Of a DNA stretch of 64,000 nt, positions 37,840-46,333 are shown one piece after another; position 1 is the stretch's first letter; every line of letters starts with the position of its first letter. Under the pieces are notes generated by a model that saw only the letters and a program-made list of their open reading frames with translations, was not told the DNA's origin and ran no database searches. This DNA is from an uncultured Butyricimonas sp. Lineage in GTDB: Bacteria; Bacteroidota; Bacteroidia; Bacteroidales; Marinifilaceae. A program made the translations under genes and the position numbers. The stretch covers positions 62,001 through 126,000 of the forward strand of contig CALUHX010000001.1 in assembly GCA_944320555.1 (NCBI GenBank), written 5' to 3'.

Positions 37840-38227
37840 GCCGGAATTCGTCCACGAGATATTTCAAGGACGGAAGAAATATGAATACAGAAAAAGTCTA
37901 TTTGCCAGACACGTCACCAAGGTTTTGGTTTACTCTACGAAACCTGAAGGGATGATTGTCGGCGAATTTACCATAAAGGCAGTACTTCAATATCCGCCCA
38001 AAGTGCTATGGGAGAAGACTCATAATGATTCGGGCATATCCAAGCAATACTTTGACGAGTATTTTGAAGGACGTGACAAAGGGTATGCCTTGCAAATAGA
38101 AAATCCCATTTTATATCAGGAACCAGTGAATCCATTTGAGATATTCAATTCTTTCGTCGCTCCACAGTCATTTCGATATATTAGAGAAAAGGAATTGCAA
38201 CAGTATTTTGATTTTGTGAAATCATGA
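37817..38227 (+). CDS. ASCH (PUA-like) domain protein
   Basis: This 136-residue protein opens with LLSIKPEFVHEIFQGRKKYEYRKSLF, the typical entry of ASCH proteins, in which a lysine/glutamate/arginine set sits in the RNA-facing cleft (GRKKYEYRK). It continues with the VLVYSTKPEGMIVGEF strand pair. ASCH domains bind RNA or modified nucleotides, and some cleave or modify them. It is the middle gene of an overlapping trio with a GNAT-PUA protein upstream and a P-loop kinase downstream. Confidence 0.78.
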   Translation: MKVLLSIKPEFVHEIFQGRKKYEYRKSLFARHVTKVLVYSTKPEGMIVGEFTIKAVLQYPPKVLWEKTHNDSGISKQYFDEYFEGRDKGYALQIENPILYQEPVNPFEIFNSFVAPQSFRYIREKELQQYFDFVKS

Positions 38228-38769
38228 AAGGAAATATCATATTTATAGGTGGCATTCATGGCGTCGGCAAAGGCACGTTATGTAAGAATGTCGCATCTGA
38301 GCTCAACATTACCCATATTACTGCCAGTGAAGTCCTTAAATGGGATGAGTTCACGAGCGATTCAGCAAATAAATATGTGACAGATATTCAAGCCACACAA
38401 GAACGTCTACTTTGCAACTTGGAAAAGATTGTCCAACCAGAACAAACCTATCTATTGGACGGACATTTCTGTTTATTTAATAATGAAGGGAAAATAGATA
38501 AAGTCCCTGACAAAACATTTATCAGAATCAATCCAGTAAAACTTGTCCTTATTACTGAAAATCCTGAAGTCATTTGCAGCCGTTTGTTTCAAAGAGATGG
38601 GATAGAGTATAATATACGCCTTCTTGAACAAATGCAGGAATTTGAAAAAGCGCATGCGTTATATATATCTAACTTACTAAATATAGAAATATTTGAAATG
38701 CAATCAGAGGCTTATGCCACATTAAAAGAAATCGTAAATTGTCAAAGAACAAAATCTTATAATAATTAA
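38224..38769 (+). CDS. P-loop nucleotide kinase-like protein
   Basis: The 181-residue protein has a Walker A loop GGIHGVGKGTLCK at residues 9-21 and the LDGHFCLF stretch of adenylate-kinase/AAA_18-like small kinases. A later RLFQRDG segment supplies a possible lid arginine. The substrate could be a nucleotide or an RNA end, but this is inference. The start codon overlaps the stop of the ASCH gene (ATGA). The gene is AT-rich like its two partners. Confidence 0.75.
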   Translation: MKGNIIFIGGIHGVGKGTLCKNVASELNITHITASEVLKWDEFTSDSANKYVTDIQATQERLLCNLEKIVQPEQTYLLDGHFCLFNNEGKIDKVPDKTFIRINPVKLVLITENPEVICSRLFQRDGIEYNIRLLEQMQEFEKAHALYISNLLNIEIFEMQSEAYATLKEIVNCQRTKSYNN

Positions 38770-38984
38770 AAGAAGGAGGGAAAAGCAAACCGATTGATAC
38801 TTTGCATTTTACCCCCCCTATTTTCTTTAGTTTTCGTTGAAAAATTATAATGAATATCTGAATACAGACAAATCTGAATACTCCTTCTGCTTTAGGACAG
38901 TTGCAACTTTTTCTATTTCCTTAATGCACATGACTTTTAATCATCGAATATTCTATAGTGTCATTGGTTAATGTGGCTATGCCG

Positions 38985-39332
38985 TCAATGTTCCCGTATT
39001 TCCCCATGTCTCTTTCTCATTGAATTAAGCCATTTGAAATACTGTTTCCGCTTCATGCTGACAATCTCTCCCGGCAATACTCCCTCTCCGTTACGGTACG
39101 GAGTACAGTAGAAACATTCCATTTCGAGATTGGCAACCGTGGCTTCATGTGCAATGTAGCCTTTCTGTTTCAATTTACGGAAATTGCTTCTGTCCATAAT
39201 GACAAGCTGCCCACTTGTGCCGGTTGTCGGCATTACATAATACCGTTCTCCCGTTTCCTCGTGTGCTTTGTCTGCCTGCCGTACAGCCTCTGTTAGACGA
39301 AGAGAGGCTCTGAATTTTCTGAAAATGTTCAT
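38985..39332 (-). CDS. Small phage protein downstream of terminase
   Basis: A 115-residue basic protein begins with MNIFRKFRASLRLTEAVRQADKAHEETGERYYVMP and contains several cysteines (ECFYC) and KRKQYFKWLNSMRKRH near the end. I do not recognise a function. It is the last gene of the minus-strand packaging block, 25 bp after the terminase stop, so expression with terminase is likely. Confidence 0.65.
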   Translation of the reverse strand: MNIFRKFRASLRLTEAVRQADKAHEETGERYYVMPTTGTSGQLVIMDRSNFRKLKQKGYIAHEATVANLEMECFYCTPYRNGEGVLPGEIVSMKRKQYFKWLNSMRKRHGEIREH

Positions 39333-39357
39333 ACTCTTTATTATTAAATAGTTAAAC

Positions 39358-41457
39358 TTATATTGTCGCTGCCGAGACAGCTCTTTTCCTCTTTGGCTTA
39401 TAGCTCGTTATCCGGGACACGAATTTCGGCACATCCATTTCAAAGAAACAGATATGAAGTCCTATCGCCCTTGTCATAAGCAAGTCATCATGTTTTCCTA
39501 CTATCGCCCCGAATGCCCCGTTTGGCTTCTTCTCATAGCACAAGTATTCATCCAGACAACGACCGTCACGTTCCGTATAGAGACCTTCCCGGACAACCTT
39601 TATAAGAGTTGATATAATCATCGGCTTTGTCGCCACATTGGTATGGAAACCGTATTTCTTCGGTAATCCCTCCCTAATATCTTCCTCTGACTGTTTCCGG
39701 GCATACAGGTTCGGATAGACATCCTTTATCTGATTGAGGATGAATTGCGACTGATCCCCGTCCACCTGTCTTTCCTTATCGTGCGTTTCAAGGGTATTGC
39801 TCTCAATGACAAGCAGCGAATTGTCATAGAATGCCGCTATCTGTGCCGCTTTCCATGCAAGTTGGTCAATGTCGATATGCCCGTACCACTGCGCCACGAC
39901 AACCGGTTTACCTCCGTCCGCTTGAAACAGGCGGTCGAATACTACGATGACCGAGAAATCCGCTTTGTTGGAGCGTCCGCCAATATCCACCACTGTAAGA
40001 TAGCGGTCTGTCACAGCTTCATTTTCATCAATCTCCGGCAATTCCCATATATGCAGAAGTCCTTGGCTGTCCTCCCTAAATCGGAGGTTTTTCAATGCGT
40101 TCTTGCCCTCGTCCTCATCAGCATATACTTCTCCAATATACTTTGGCACACGGCAAGACGGGCGCAGTTTCTCAACCTTGTAGCGGTCAAACACACGAGC
40201 CCCGGAATGTACGAAAGCCTCGATGTCGTCTGACGGGTATTCCGCCGCCATCATGCCATGTTCCGTATATTTCGCCCTTTCTTGAACATACCAATTGATA
40301 GCTTCAAGTGTCGCCCCTTTCTCCCATAGCCACCACAAGTATCTGCCGGACTCCTCTCTTGATGATGATACATTCCCGTTATCCTTGTTTTTGTAAAGCC
40401 ATGCGGCAAACTCCTCCGGATTGGAAATGGAGATTGAGTACTGCTCTATGTCAAACCACGAGACGAACATCGCCTCGAACTGCGATACGCCTTTCTTCGC
40501 ATCGTCATATTCCTTCTGGAAGAAATTGCCTGTTCCGTTTGCCGTGCTCTCATACACGATCATAGTATATGGGCGATACAACACTCCGGAGCAAGCGGAA
40601 CGCACAATGTCCTCCGGCTTCTTGCCGTCCGTCACTTTCCACAGCCCGACCTCGGACAGATGCACGAGATTATAGTCACCGCCACGGCAACTGTCCGGAC
40701 GCTCCGCTGTGCCAATCTTTATCTTGCAGTTTCGCTGCGGTACTCTGTGAATACTTCCCGACTTACCAACGCCCACCAATTTAGGCTCATTCTCGCTGTA
40801 ATTTTCGCTGATTTTGTGCAGCATTTCGACAGGATAACTGTTAATCATTCTGTCGAACATATCCTTGATTTCGTCAGAGCCTGCGCCTTGGTGTGCAATG
40901 ATAAGAGAGTTCAGACCGACTTTATGAACCAACTGCAACCACGCCATATATATCTGCGAAGTTGTCGAGCCTCCCCACTGCCTTGCTTTAAGCAGCACAA
41001 TTCGTATAGGCTTCCCTGCTTTGCGCAGTCTCTCCAACCTTTCCACGAATCTGCGTTGCGGACGGGTCAGACGGAACAGTACATCCTCCCCTCCGCCTTT
41101 GTTCTTGATATAGACAAACATCGCCGCCCAGAAAGGAAAGTCATAACGGATGCGCAAGCGGACGAATTGCTGAATGACTTTCTGCCTGTCAAACTCGTAA
41201 TCCTCCTCTTTTGAACCCATTGCTTGCAGAAACGCATCAAGTGAGCCGTGTTTTATGAGTCTCTTGACAAGTGGAATGTTCAGCATCTCCACAGGCAAAA
41301 ACTGTGTATGGAGAGGAAATCCGTCAACGACGACTGCCTTTCTCTCTCCAACAGAGCCTTTGCCCGTAATGGGATTGAACGGCGCATAAATCTCTTTATT
41401 GCGCCGTTCGTTCTCCCTTAATATTTCCCCTATGACACTACTGTTTTCCATTGCCAT
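39358..41457 (-). CDS. Terminase large subunit
   Basis: The 699-residue packaging motor has an N-terminal ATPase and a C-terminal RNase-H-like nuclease. The adenine/Walker A region is RIVLLKARQWGGSTTSQI at about residues 155-172, and MIVYESTANGTGNFF lies in the coupling region. The nuclease has VVDIGGRSNKADFSVIVVFDR and later IVGKHDDLLMTRAIG with acidic metal ligands. The terminase cuts concatemeric DNA and pumps it through the portal. It overlaps the rhomboid gene upstream by 20 bp. It lies opposite to both the portal and the capsid genes. Confidence 0.9.
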   Translation of the reverse strand: MAMENSSVIGEILRENERRNKEIYAPFNPITGKGSVGERKAVVVDGFPLHTQFLPVEMLNIPLVKRLIKHGSLDAFLQAMGSKEEDYEFDRQKVIQQFVRLRIRYDFPFWAAMFVYIKNKGGGEDVLFRLTRPQRRFVERLERLRKAGKPIRIVLLKARQWGGSTTSQIYMAWLQLVHKVGLNSLIIAHQGAGSDEIKDMFDRMINSYPVEMLHKISENYSENEPKLVGVGKSGSIHRVPQRNCKIKIGTAERPDSCRGGDYNLVHLSEVGLWKVTDGKKPEDIVRSACSGVLYRPYTMIVYESTANGTGNFFQKEYDDAKKGVSQFEAMFVSWFDIEQYSISISNPEEFAAWLYKNKDNGNVSSSREESGRYLWWLWEKGATLEAINWYVQERAKYTEHGMMAAEYPSDDIEAFVHSGARVFDRYKVEKLRPSCRVPKYIGEVYADEDEGKNALKNLRFREDSQGLLHIWELPEIDENEAVTDRYLTVVDIGGRSNKADFSVIVVFDRLFQADGGKPVVVAQWYGHIDIDQLAWKAAQIAAFYDNSLLVIESNTLETHDKERQVDGDQSQFILNQIKDVYPNLYARKQSEEDIREGLPKKYGFHTNVATKPMIISTLIKVVREGLYTERDGRCLDEYLCYEKKPNGAFGAIVGKHDDLLMTRAIGLHICFFEMDVPKFVSRITSYKPKRKRAVSAATI

Positions 41458-41962
41458 TAATTTTAATGGGTTTGTTCAGCAGTGCTATTGTCAATCCGGC
41501 AAGATAGCAATACAGATGCAGCCATGCATTTGTGTTAGGGAAAAGGAAACCAACGGCAAGGTAGAACATCATCCACATCTGGTAATACCACTTCCGCAGT
41601 ACCTCGAAAGAGAGTGTTCCGAACAGCACGAATACGACACCGGACAGTCCTACTGTCGGAGTTATAAATCCCCCGACAACACGGCTGATTATTCCAACAG
41701 GCACGGTTGCGGCTATGGCAAAGGAAAGCAATAACCGCCACATCTTTATGTCGTATATGAATACTATTGAGACAAGACACCATGCATTCAGTGCGGCATG
41801 GAGGAGATTCGCATGGAAGAATGAATACAGCAATCTTCCCCACCAGCCGCAACCTGCATATATGCCCACGGTCTGCCAATCTTTAATTCCGGAGAATGAC
41901 AGGCATACAACAGCCACTCCTATTACAAGAGCCGTAATCTTTTCCACTTTTCTTTTATCCAT
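41438..41962 (-). CDS. Rhomboid-like intramembrane serine protease
   Basis: From the ATG at 41962 the protein has 174 residues and about six hydrophobic helices. The HANLLHAALN segment (H50, H55, N59) matches the rhomboid oxyanion-hole helix. GLSG at 105-108 carries the catalytic Ser107, and WLHLYCYLAG carries the catalytic His149. All residues of the Ser-His dyad are present, so it is probably active and would cleave membrane proteins within the bilayer. It overlaps the gene on each side (40 bp and 20 bp), so it is part of the packaging operon. A rhomboid here is unexpected. Confidence 0.78.
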   Translation of the reverse strand: MDKRKVEKITALVIGVAVVCLSFSGIKDWQTVGIYAGCGWWGRLLYSFFHANLLHAALNAWCLVSIVFIYDIKMWRLLLSFAIAATVPVGIISRVVGGFITPTVGLSGVVFVLFGTLSFEVLRKWYYQMWMMFYLAVGFLFPNTNAWLHLYCYLAGLTIALLNKPIKINGNGKQ

Positions 41963-42357
41963 CTTTTCCTCGCTTTGCACACCATCATCTTTGCACTCCC
42001 CGGTGTTAAATAAAACTTCGGTGCAGGCTGCACGACCACCATTGCGCATAGTTCAGAGATACTTTTTTCCGGATATTCCTTGCCCAACGCCATTACACGG
42101 TTGTATATCTCCAAGTACATTTCCCTTTTCTGCGGCCACATACTTTCCAATTTCGCTTCACCTCTGATAATGGCGGAGACAACAAGAGCGGCTCTGATGT
42201 CGCTTACCCAGAAACGCCGGGACGGCATGTTCACAATATTGTTGTACACATCCGGCATACGGATATAGTCACACGATGAAATGTATTCATCGTATGCCCT
42301 CATGAGGTCGTTAATTCGCTCCTCCGAGTATTCCATTGTTGCCCCTTTGTGTTTCAT
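41923..42357 (-). CDS. Small packaging-block protein, possible small terminase subunit
   Basis: This protein of up to 144 residues (137 from the second Met, at 42336) has the segments VSDIRAALVVSAIIRGEAKLESMWPQKREMYLEIYNRV and PAPKFYLTPGSAKMMVCKARKRW, with a very basic C-terminus. I recall this family beside large terminase genes in Bacteroidetes phages, where it would be the DNA-recognising small subunit. No direct motif proves that. It is the first gene of the minus-strand block and has a -7 element at 42379-42386. Confidence 0.55.
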   Translation of the reverse strand: MKHKGATMEYSEERINDLMRAYDEYISSCDYIRMPDVYNNIVNMPSRRFWVSDIRAALVVSAIIRGEAKLESMWPQKREMYLEIYNRVMALGKEYPEKSISELCAMVVVQPAPKFYLTPGSAKMMVCKARKRWIKEKWKRLRLL

Positions 42358-42378
42358 ATTGCTGTCTTATCCGTGTTC

Positions 42379-42386
42379 CAAAGTTA
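42379..42386 (-). promoter_or_regulatory. Promoter of the packaging block
   Basis: Minus-strand TAACTTTG matches the -7 consensus. A TTTA lies about 20 bp upstream in the -33 position. It is back-to-back with the capsid promoter 48 bp away. Confidence 0.6.
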
Positions 42387-42433
42387 CCGATAAATGCGTA
42401 AAAAGATAAACATGACATACGAATGCAGCCTGT

Positions 42434-42441
42434 TAATTTTG
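42434..42441 (+). promoter_or_regulatory. Promoter of the capsid operon
   Basis: TAATTTTG fits TAnnTTTG, 38 bp before the scaffold ATG at 42480. Together with 42379-42386 it makes a divergent promoter pair driving packaging and capsid genes. Confidence 0.6.
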
Positions 42442-42479
42442 CTACACAGATACATTCAAAACTTTAATTACTACAGATT

Positions 42480-43268
42480 ATGGCTGAAAAGACGGAAGTT
42501 AAAAGCAACCGGGACAAATATGCGGAACGGTTGAAATCAAGGTATCCAGACAGGGAATTTGCCGATGACGAGGCTATATTCGGTCAAATCAATGACGATT
42601 ACGATAATTACGACAAGGAACTGTCCACTTACAGAGAGAGGGAAAAGGCTCTTTCTGACCTTTTCGCAAGTAATCCTCGCAGTGCCGCATTCCTTACAGA
42701 CTGGCGTAATGGAGAGGATCCCATTGTCGGTCTTGTACGGAAATTCGGAGATGATTTCAAAGCCGCACTTGATGACCCGGAGAAGCAGGAAGCCCTTGCT
42801 GCTGCAAACAAGGAATACGCCGAGCGTATTGCGAAAGAGGGAGAATACGAGGAGCAATACCAAAACAACATCACGGAGACCTACAATACAATCGAGCAGG
42901 TTCAGAAAGAGGACGGACTTTCAGACGATGATATAGACCAGGCAATGGAATTCCTCATCGGGATTATGAAAGACGGTCTGCTTGGCAAGTTCTCAAGCGA
43001 CAGTATCAGAATGGCGGTAAAGGCCATCAGACATGACAGCGATGTGGAAGCCGCAAACCATGAGGGCGAGATTAAAGGCCGCAACAGCAAGATTCAAGAA
43101 CGGCTTCGCAAGGGAGAAAGGAGTGACGGCACGGCAAATCTTGCTGGGAAGAACGGAGGCGGCAACGGCGGCACTCGTCCGGAGCCTGATCTTGGTGCTA
43201 TTGACCGTAACTATGGTTCAAAGAACATCTGGGAGCGTGGCGGTGAGAAACGCAAACCAATTAGGTAG
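42480..43268 (+). CDS. Putative scaffolding protein
   Basis: This 262-residue acidic, helix-rich protein (ERLKSRYPDREFADDEAIFGQINDDYDNYDKEL and long coiled-coil-like stretches) ends in a glycine-rich linker and a basic tail. It lies immediately upstream of the major capsid gene. Charge, helicity and position are those of podovirus scaffolding proteins, which guide procapsid assembly and then leave. No sequence motif is diagnostic. Confidence 0.7.
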   Translation: MAEKTEVKSNRDKYAERLKSRYPDREFADDEAIFGQINDDYDNYDKELSTYREREKALSDLFASNPRSAAFLTDWRNGEDPIVGLVRKFGDDFKAALDDPEKQEALAAANKEYAERIAKEGEYEEQYQNNITETYNTIEQVQKEDGLSDDDIDQAMEFLIGIMKDGLLGKFSSDSIRMAVKAIRHDSDVEAANHEGEIKGRNSKIQERLRKGERSDGTANLAGKNGGGNGGTRPEPDLGAIDRNYGSKNIWERGGEKRKPIR

Positions 43269-43310
43269 AGAGATTCACAATTCAAAACTCAATTATTAAT
43301 TAAAATTTTC

Positions 43311-44780
43311 ATGACAATGAAGAAAGTAACAAGTTCTCTAAGTCGCATTCTGCTGATGGTATTGGCATTTGTGACAGGCGCATCGAGCGGTGTTATGATG
43401 GCTGATGCCAGCAACCTTCCCGATGCAGGTAAAACGGAATCCGGTGCTGACGGTACGGGAGGCACAGGCGGTATTGCAACTGAAACTCACGGACGAGAGG
43501 CAGGAGACCCGGACTTCTATCTGAGCGATGTGGACAAGCGCATCGTGAAGATACGCCCAATGGCTACGCCTATCGACCAGATCAGCCGCTATGCGAAATC
43601 AAGCAGCTGCAATTCGTTCGAGGTAAAGTATTACAGTGTCGGCACACGAGAAATCAAGTGCAGCACAAACAAGAAAGTGGAAGCCATGGCAAGCGGAGCA
43701 AGTGTTTCCCTGCCTGTGGACGACTTGAACATGTTTACCCTCGACGATACTATCCGCGTTCTCGGTGTTAAGGCCGTAACCAAGCCGGACGGCACTGCTT
43801 ACACGGAAGAGGACAGCAATGTTCCCGACCTTGTGCTTTGCGTGTGCGGTAAGGACAGCTCAACAAATCTTCCAACCGTCTATGCGGTGAACGGAAAGAT
43901 GGATTCCTCGACCAAGCAGCCTATCCTTGTGCCAGAAATTCCTTCCGGAACAACTCTCGTGCGTATGGGCAAGGCTTGCGGCGAGCTTGATGTTCAGACC
44001 GGACGCTTCAACAACATCCCGATGCCGGAGGTTCAGTACTGCCAGAACTTCATGATACAGGTAGAGCAGTCCACCTTCGATAAAATTGCGGCAAAGGAAG
44101 TCAATTGGAACTTCTCCGACATTGAGGAGGACGGCATCTATGACATGCGCCTCGCAATGGAAAACACCTATCTGTTCGGTGTGAAGAATGTTATCAAGCA
44201 CATTGCGAAAGACGGCATGATGACTTGGTTCACCGGAGGTATCTGGTGGATGGCCGGAAAGGACATTGAGGTCGGCGAATGGGATGCAGACAAACAGTGC
44301 GCCGTCATTACGGATGAGAACCTTGTCGATATTACCAAAGACCTCTTTGTCGGCACAGGCATTGGCAACAAGCGCAAGATTCTGTTCTGCGGCAGTGACA
44401 TGCTGTCCGCTTTCTCCAAGATTAAGAGTGAGAAATTCAGACTGAAAGACACTGTGGAAGTGTGGAACTTGAAGTTCAAGAGTTGGGATACGGATTTCGG
44501 CGAAGTCCTCACGATTCATCACGAGCTGTTCGATGTGAACGGCATGAGTGACTGCGGTTTCGCAATGGATCCCGAATATCTCTCCAAGAAAACCCATGTT
44601 TCGTGGGCTCGCAATGTCCTTGACTTGAAGAAAGCCGGTATCCGCAATACAGATGCAGTGGTTATTCAGGAGGTAAGCTGCCTGTATCTGCGATATGCCA
44701 AAGCACATGCCCGTATGAAGCTGGCACAAGCTCCAGCCTCTACCGGTGGCGGCGGAGAAGAAGAAGAACTCGGTCAGTAG
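43311..44780 (+). CDS. Major capsid protein with a signal-peptide-like N-terminus
   Basis: The 489-residue protein resembles HK97-fold capsid proteins of the SU10 type. Supporting segments are DPDFYLSDVDKRIVKIRPMATPIDQISRY, KEVNWNFSDIEEDGIYDMRLAMENTYLFG, KRKILFCGSDMLSAF and ELFDVNGMSDCGFAMDPEYLSK. It follows the scaffold gene and is followed by a hairpin terminator at 44801-44827. The first 33 residues are odd: a KK-containing start, a hydrophobic run RILLMVLAFVTGA and small residues before MMADASNLPD, much like a Sec signal. The AT-rich untranslated leader before 43311 supports this start. A cleaved propeptide is one explanation. The capsid call is firm; the N-terminal meaning is open. Confidence 0.83.
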   Translation: MTMKKVTSSLSRILLMVLAFVTGASSGVMMADASNLPDAGKTESGADGTGGTGGIATETHGREAGDPDFYLSDVDKRIVKIRPMATPIDQISRYAKSSSCNSFEVKYYSVGTREIKCSTNKKVEAMASGASVSLPVDDLNMFTLDDTIRVLGVKAVTKPDGTAYTEEDSNVPDLVLCVCGKDSSTNLPTVYAVNGKMDSSTKQPILVPEIPSGTTLVRMGKACGELDVQTGRFNNIPMPEVQYCQNFMIQVEQSTFDKIAAKEVNWNFSDIEEDGIYDMRLAMENTYLFGVKNVIKHIAKDGMMTWFTGGIWWMAGKDIEVGEWDADKQCAVITDENLVDITKDLFVGTGIGNKRKILFCGSDMLSAFSKIKSEKFRLKDTVEVWNLKFKSWDTDFGEVLTIHHELFDVNGMSDCGFAMDPEYLSKKTHVSWARNVLDLKKAGIRNTDAVVIQEVSCLYLRYAKAHARMKLAQAPASTGGGGEEEELGQ

Positions 44781-44800
44781 TAATCATTCAACAAGTGAGG

Positions 44801-44827
44801 GGGATGGGATAAAATCCCGTCCCTTTT
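44801..44827 (+). terminator. Terminator after the major capsid gene
   Basis: GGGATGGGAT (44801-44810) pairs with ATCCCGTCCC (44814-44823) with one wobble, followed by TTTT. It may be partly permissive, raising capsid over downstream gene expression. Confidence 0.7.
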
Positions 44828-44853
44828 GGATATAACGAATAAATAAACAGATT

Positions 44854-45306
44854 ATGATAAAGACTTATAAGGCAAACACCAATATCAGTATCAATGTGGT
44901 ACTCCCAAGCAGTAAGAAAAATCTGCATATCGCATTCGTTCCGATGTCAGACGGGAGCAGTGTGTTCTCCACAGACAATGAAGAAATCCAGAAGGGAATA
45001 GAGAACCATTACAAGTTCGGCTCGCTTTTCAGATTCATAGAGACAAAGAATCGTGATAAAGCCCGCCATTCCCCAAATGTCACTTTCGTAAATGGCATGT
45101 CACCCTCCGAGGAAACCAATGCGACAGAAGCAGCCCTAACGGAAAAAGAGAGGGACACCGCAGTCCACAAAGTGGTCGTAACAGACCTTGCAAGCGCAAA
45201 AGATTATCTCGCCGACAAATTCGGCATTTCCCGGACTTCTTTACGCAGTTCGAAAGCCATAATAGAGCAAGCGGCAGCTCACGGAATCGAGTTTGAGGGT
45301 ATTTAA
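44854..45306 (+). CDS. Small virion protein with HeH-like C-terminus
   Basis: The 150-residue protein has a beta-rich N-terminal half (ISINVVLPSSKKNLHIAFVPMSDGSSVFSTDNEEIQ) and a C-terminal VTDLASAKDYLADKFGISRTSLRSSKAIIEQAAAHGIEF. The latter looks like the short HeH/LEM helix-extended-helix motif found at the end of many phage head proteins. It sits between capsid and head-tail connector genes. A head-decoration or completion role is inferred from position. Confidence 0.6.
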   Translation: MIKTYKANTNISINVVLPSSKKNLHIAFVPMSDGSSVFSTDNEEIQKGIENHYKFGSLFRFIETKNRDKARHSPNVTFVNGMSPSEETNATEAALTEKERDTAVHKVVVTDLASAKDYLADKFGISRTSLRSSKAIIEQAAAHGIEFEGI

Positions 45307-45316
45307 TTAGCATGTG

Positions 45317-45952
45317 ATGATTGTACAAGCAGAAAAAATGATCAAGGACGTCCGTGTCGCAATGGATATGAACTACGACAGCACACGCTTGCTGGAGGAG
45401 AACGACATTGACACGCTCAGTCTAAATGACATTATCTATGCTAAGCTCACTGATGCAGTGCGAATTGTCAGCATGGAAGCCCCATTACATCTGCTTGAAC
45501 AAGGACATCAGTTCGGCAGAAAGAATATCTTCTGGAAAGAGAACGGCAAGGGCTGGATTATTCTTCCCGATGACTTCATGCGACTTGTCATTTTCAAGAT
45601 GAGCGATTGGAACCACCCAGTGAACGAAGTTATCAACGAAGACAACCCGTTATATTTACGTCAGTTCTCCAAGTGGAAAGGCATTTGCGGGAATCCAGAA
45701 AAACCTGTCGTGGCAATTGTCAACAGAGCAGAGGGGAAAGTACTTGAATTTTATTCCTGCAAGGACAATACGGCAAGCGTTGAACAAGCCATGTACATTC
45801 CTTTCCCACATATAGACGATTACGGCGGCATTGACGTGAGCGAGCGTTGCTACAAAGCAGCAGTGTACCGTGCCGCCTCGCTTGCATTGGCAAGCCTCAA
45901 TGACCAGCAAACAACAACCATGCTTGAACTCAGTAAATCGTTATTAACATGA
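45317..45952 (+). CDS. Head-tail adaptor protein
   Basis: This protein of about 211 residues (ATG at 45317, one codon after a GTG) has the helical composition and position of podovirus head-tail connectors of the T7 gp11/P22 gp4 type. It also has an internal beta-rich segment ENGKGWIILPDDFMRLVIFKMSDW that recurs in Bacteroidetes phage connectors. Its stop overlaps the next start (ATGA). The family assignment is by layout rather than by a decisive motif. Confidence 0.6.
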   Translation: MIVQAEKMIKDVRVAMDMNYDSTRLLEENDIDTLSLNDIIYAKLTDAVRIVSMEAPLHLLEQGHQFGRKNIFWKENGKGWIILPDDFMRLVIFKMSDWNHPVNEVINEDNPLYLRQFSKWKGICGNPEKPVVAIVNRAEGKVLEFYSCKDNTASVEQAMYIPFPHIDDYGGIDVSERCYKAAVYRAASLALASLNDQQTTTMLELSKSLLT

Positions 45953-46329
45953 GCACAGACAACAATAAATCCGTACAAGGAGATCTTGCCGTGAGCCGGG
46001 ACACTACAGTGGGCGGGGATCTTCAGACACGGGGTAACGCAACCGTTGACCATGACCTCCGTGTCAAAGGCCGCCTGTATATAGACAGCGGCAATGTGGA
46101 CGATTCTTATAAAGGGCTTTTCACCAGCGTTGCCAAATTGCAGGAGAGATATCCCAATCCCCGTCCAGGCTGGAACGCCTTGGTGGGAACTTCGCTACCA
46201 GCCGCAGTCTATGTGGAAGAAGGAGGCAAATGGGTGGCAACAGGCGAAAGCGCCGGAGAGCCGGAAGCCAATTTGAACGAATATCTCCAATCAACAGAAA
46301 TTACCGATATTACAACCATATTAGATTAA
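45949..46329 (+). CDS. Fibre-associated or adaptor protein
   Basis: The 126-residue protein opens with repeated short beta-type strands (GDLAVSRDTTVGGDLQTRGNATVDHDLRVKGRLYID), the pattern of trimeric beta-helical fibre shafts. It continues with YKGLFTSVAKLQERYPNPRPGWNALVGTSLPAAVYVEEGGKWVATG, a segment I associate with fibre or tail-tip proteins of Bacteroides phages. It is coupled by ATGA to the gene before and lies 4 bp upstream of the invertible fibre gene, so it may anchor that fibre. Confidence 0.55.
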   Translation: MSTDNNKSVQGDLAVSRDTTVGGDLQTRGNATVDHDLRVKGRLYIDSGNVDDSYKGLFTSVAKLQERYPNPRPGWNALVGTSLPAAVYVEEGGKWVATGESAGEPEANLNEYLQSTEITDITTILD

Positions 46330-46333
46330 AAAC

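Noticed and set aside
36688..38865. Direct repeats flanking the GNAT/ASCH/kinase trio
   Set aside because: Only a 10-base AT-rich word (ATGAATATCT) is shared, which is expected by chance in such sequence.
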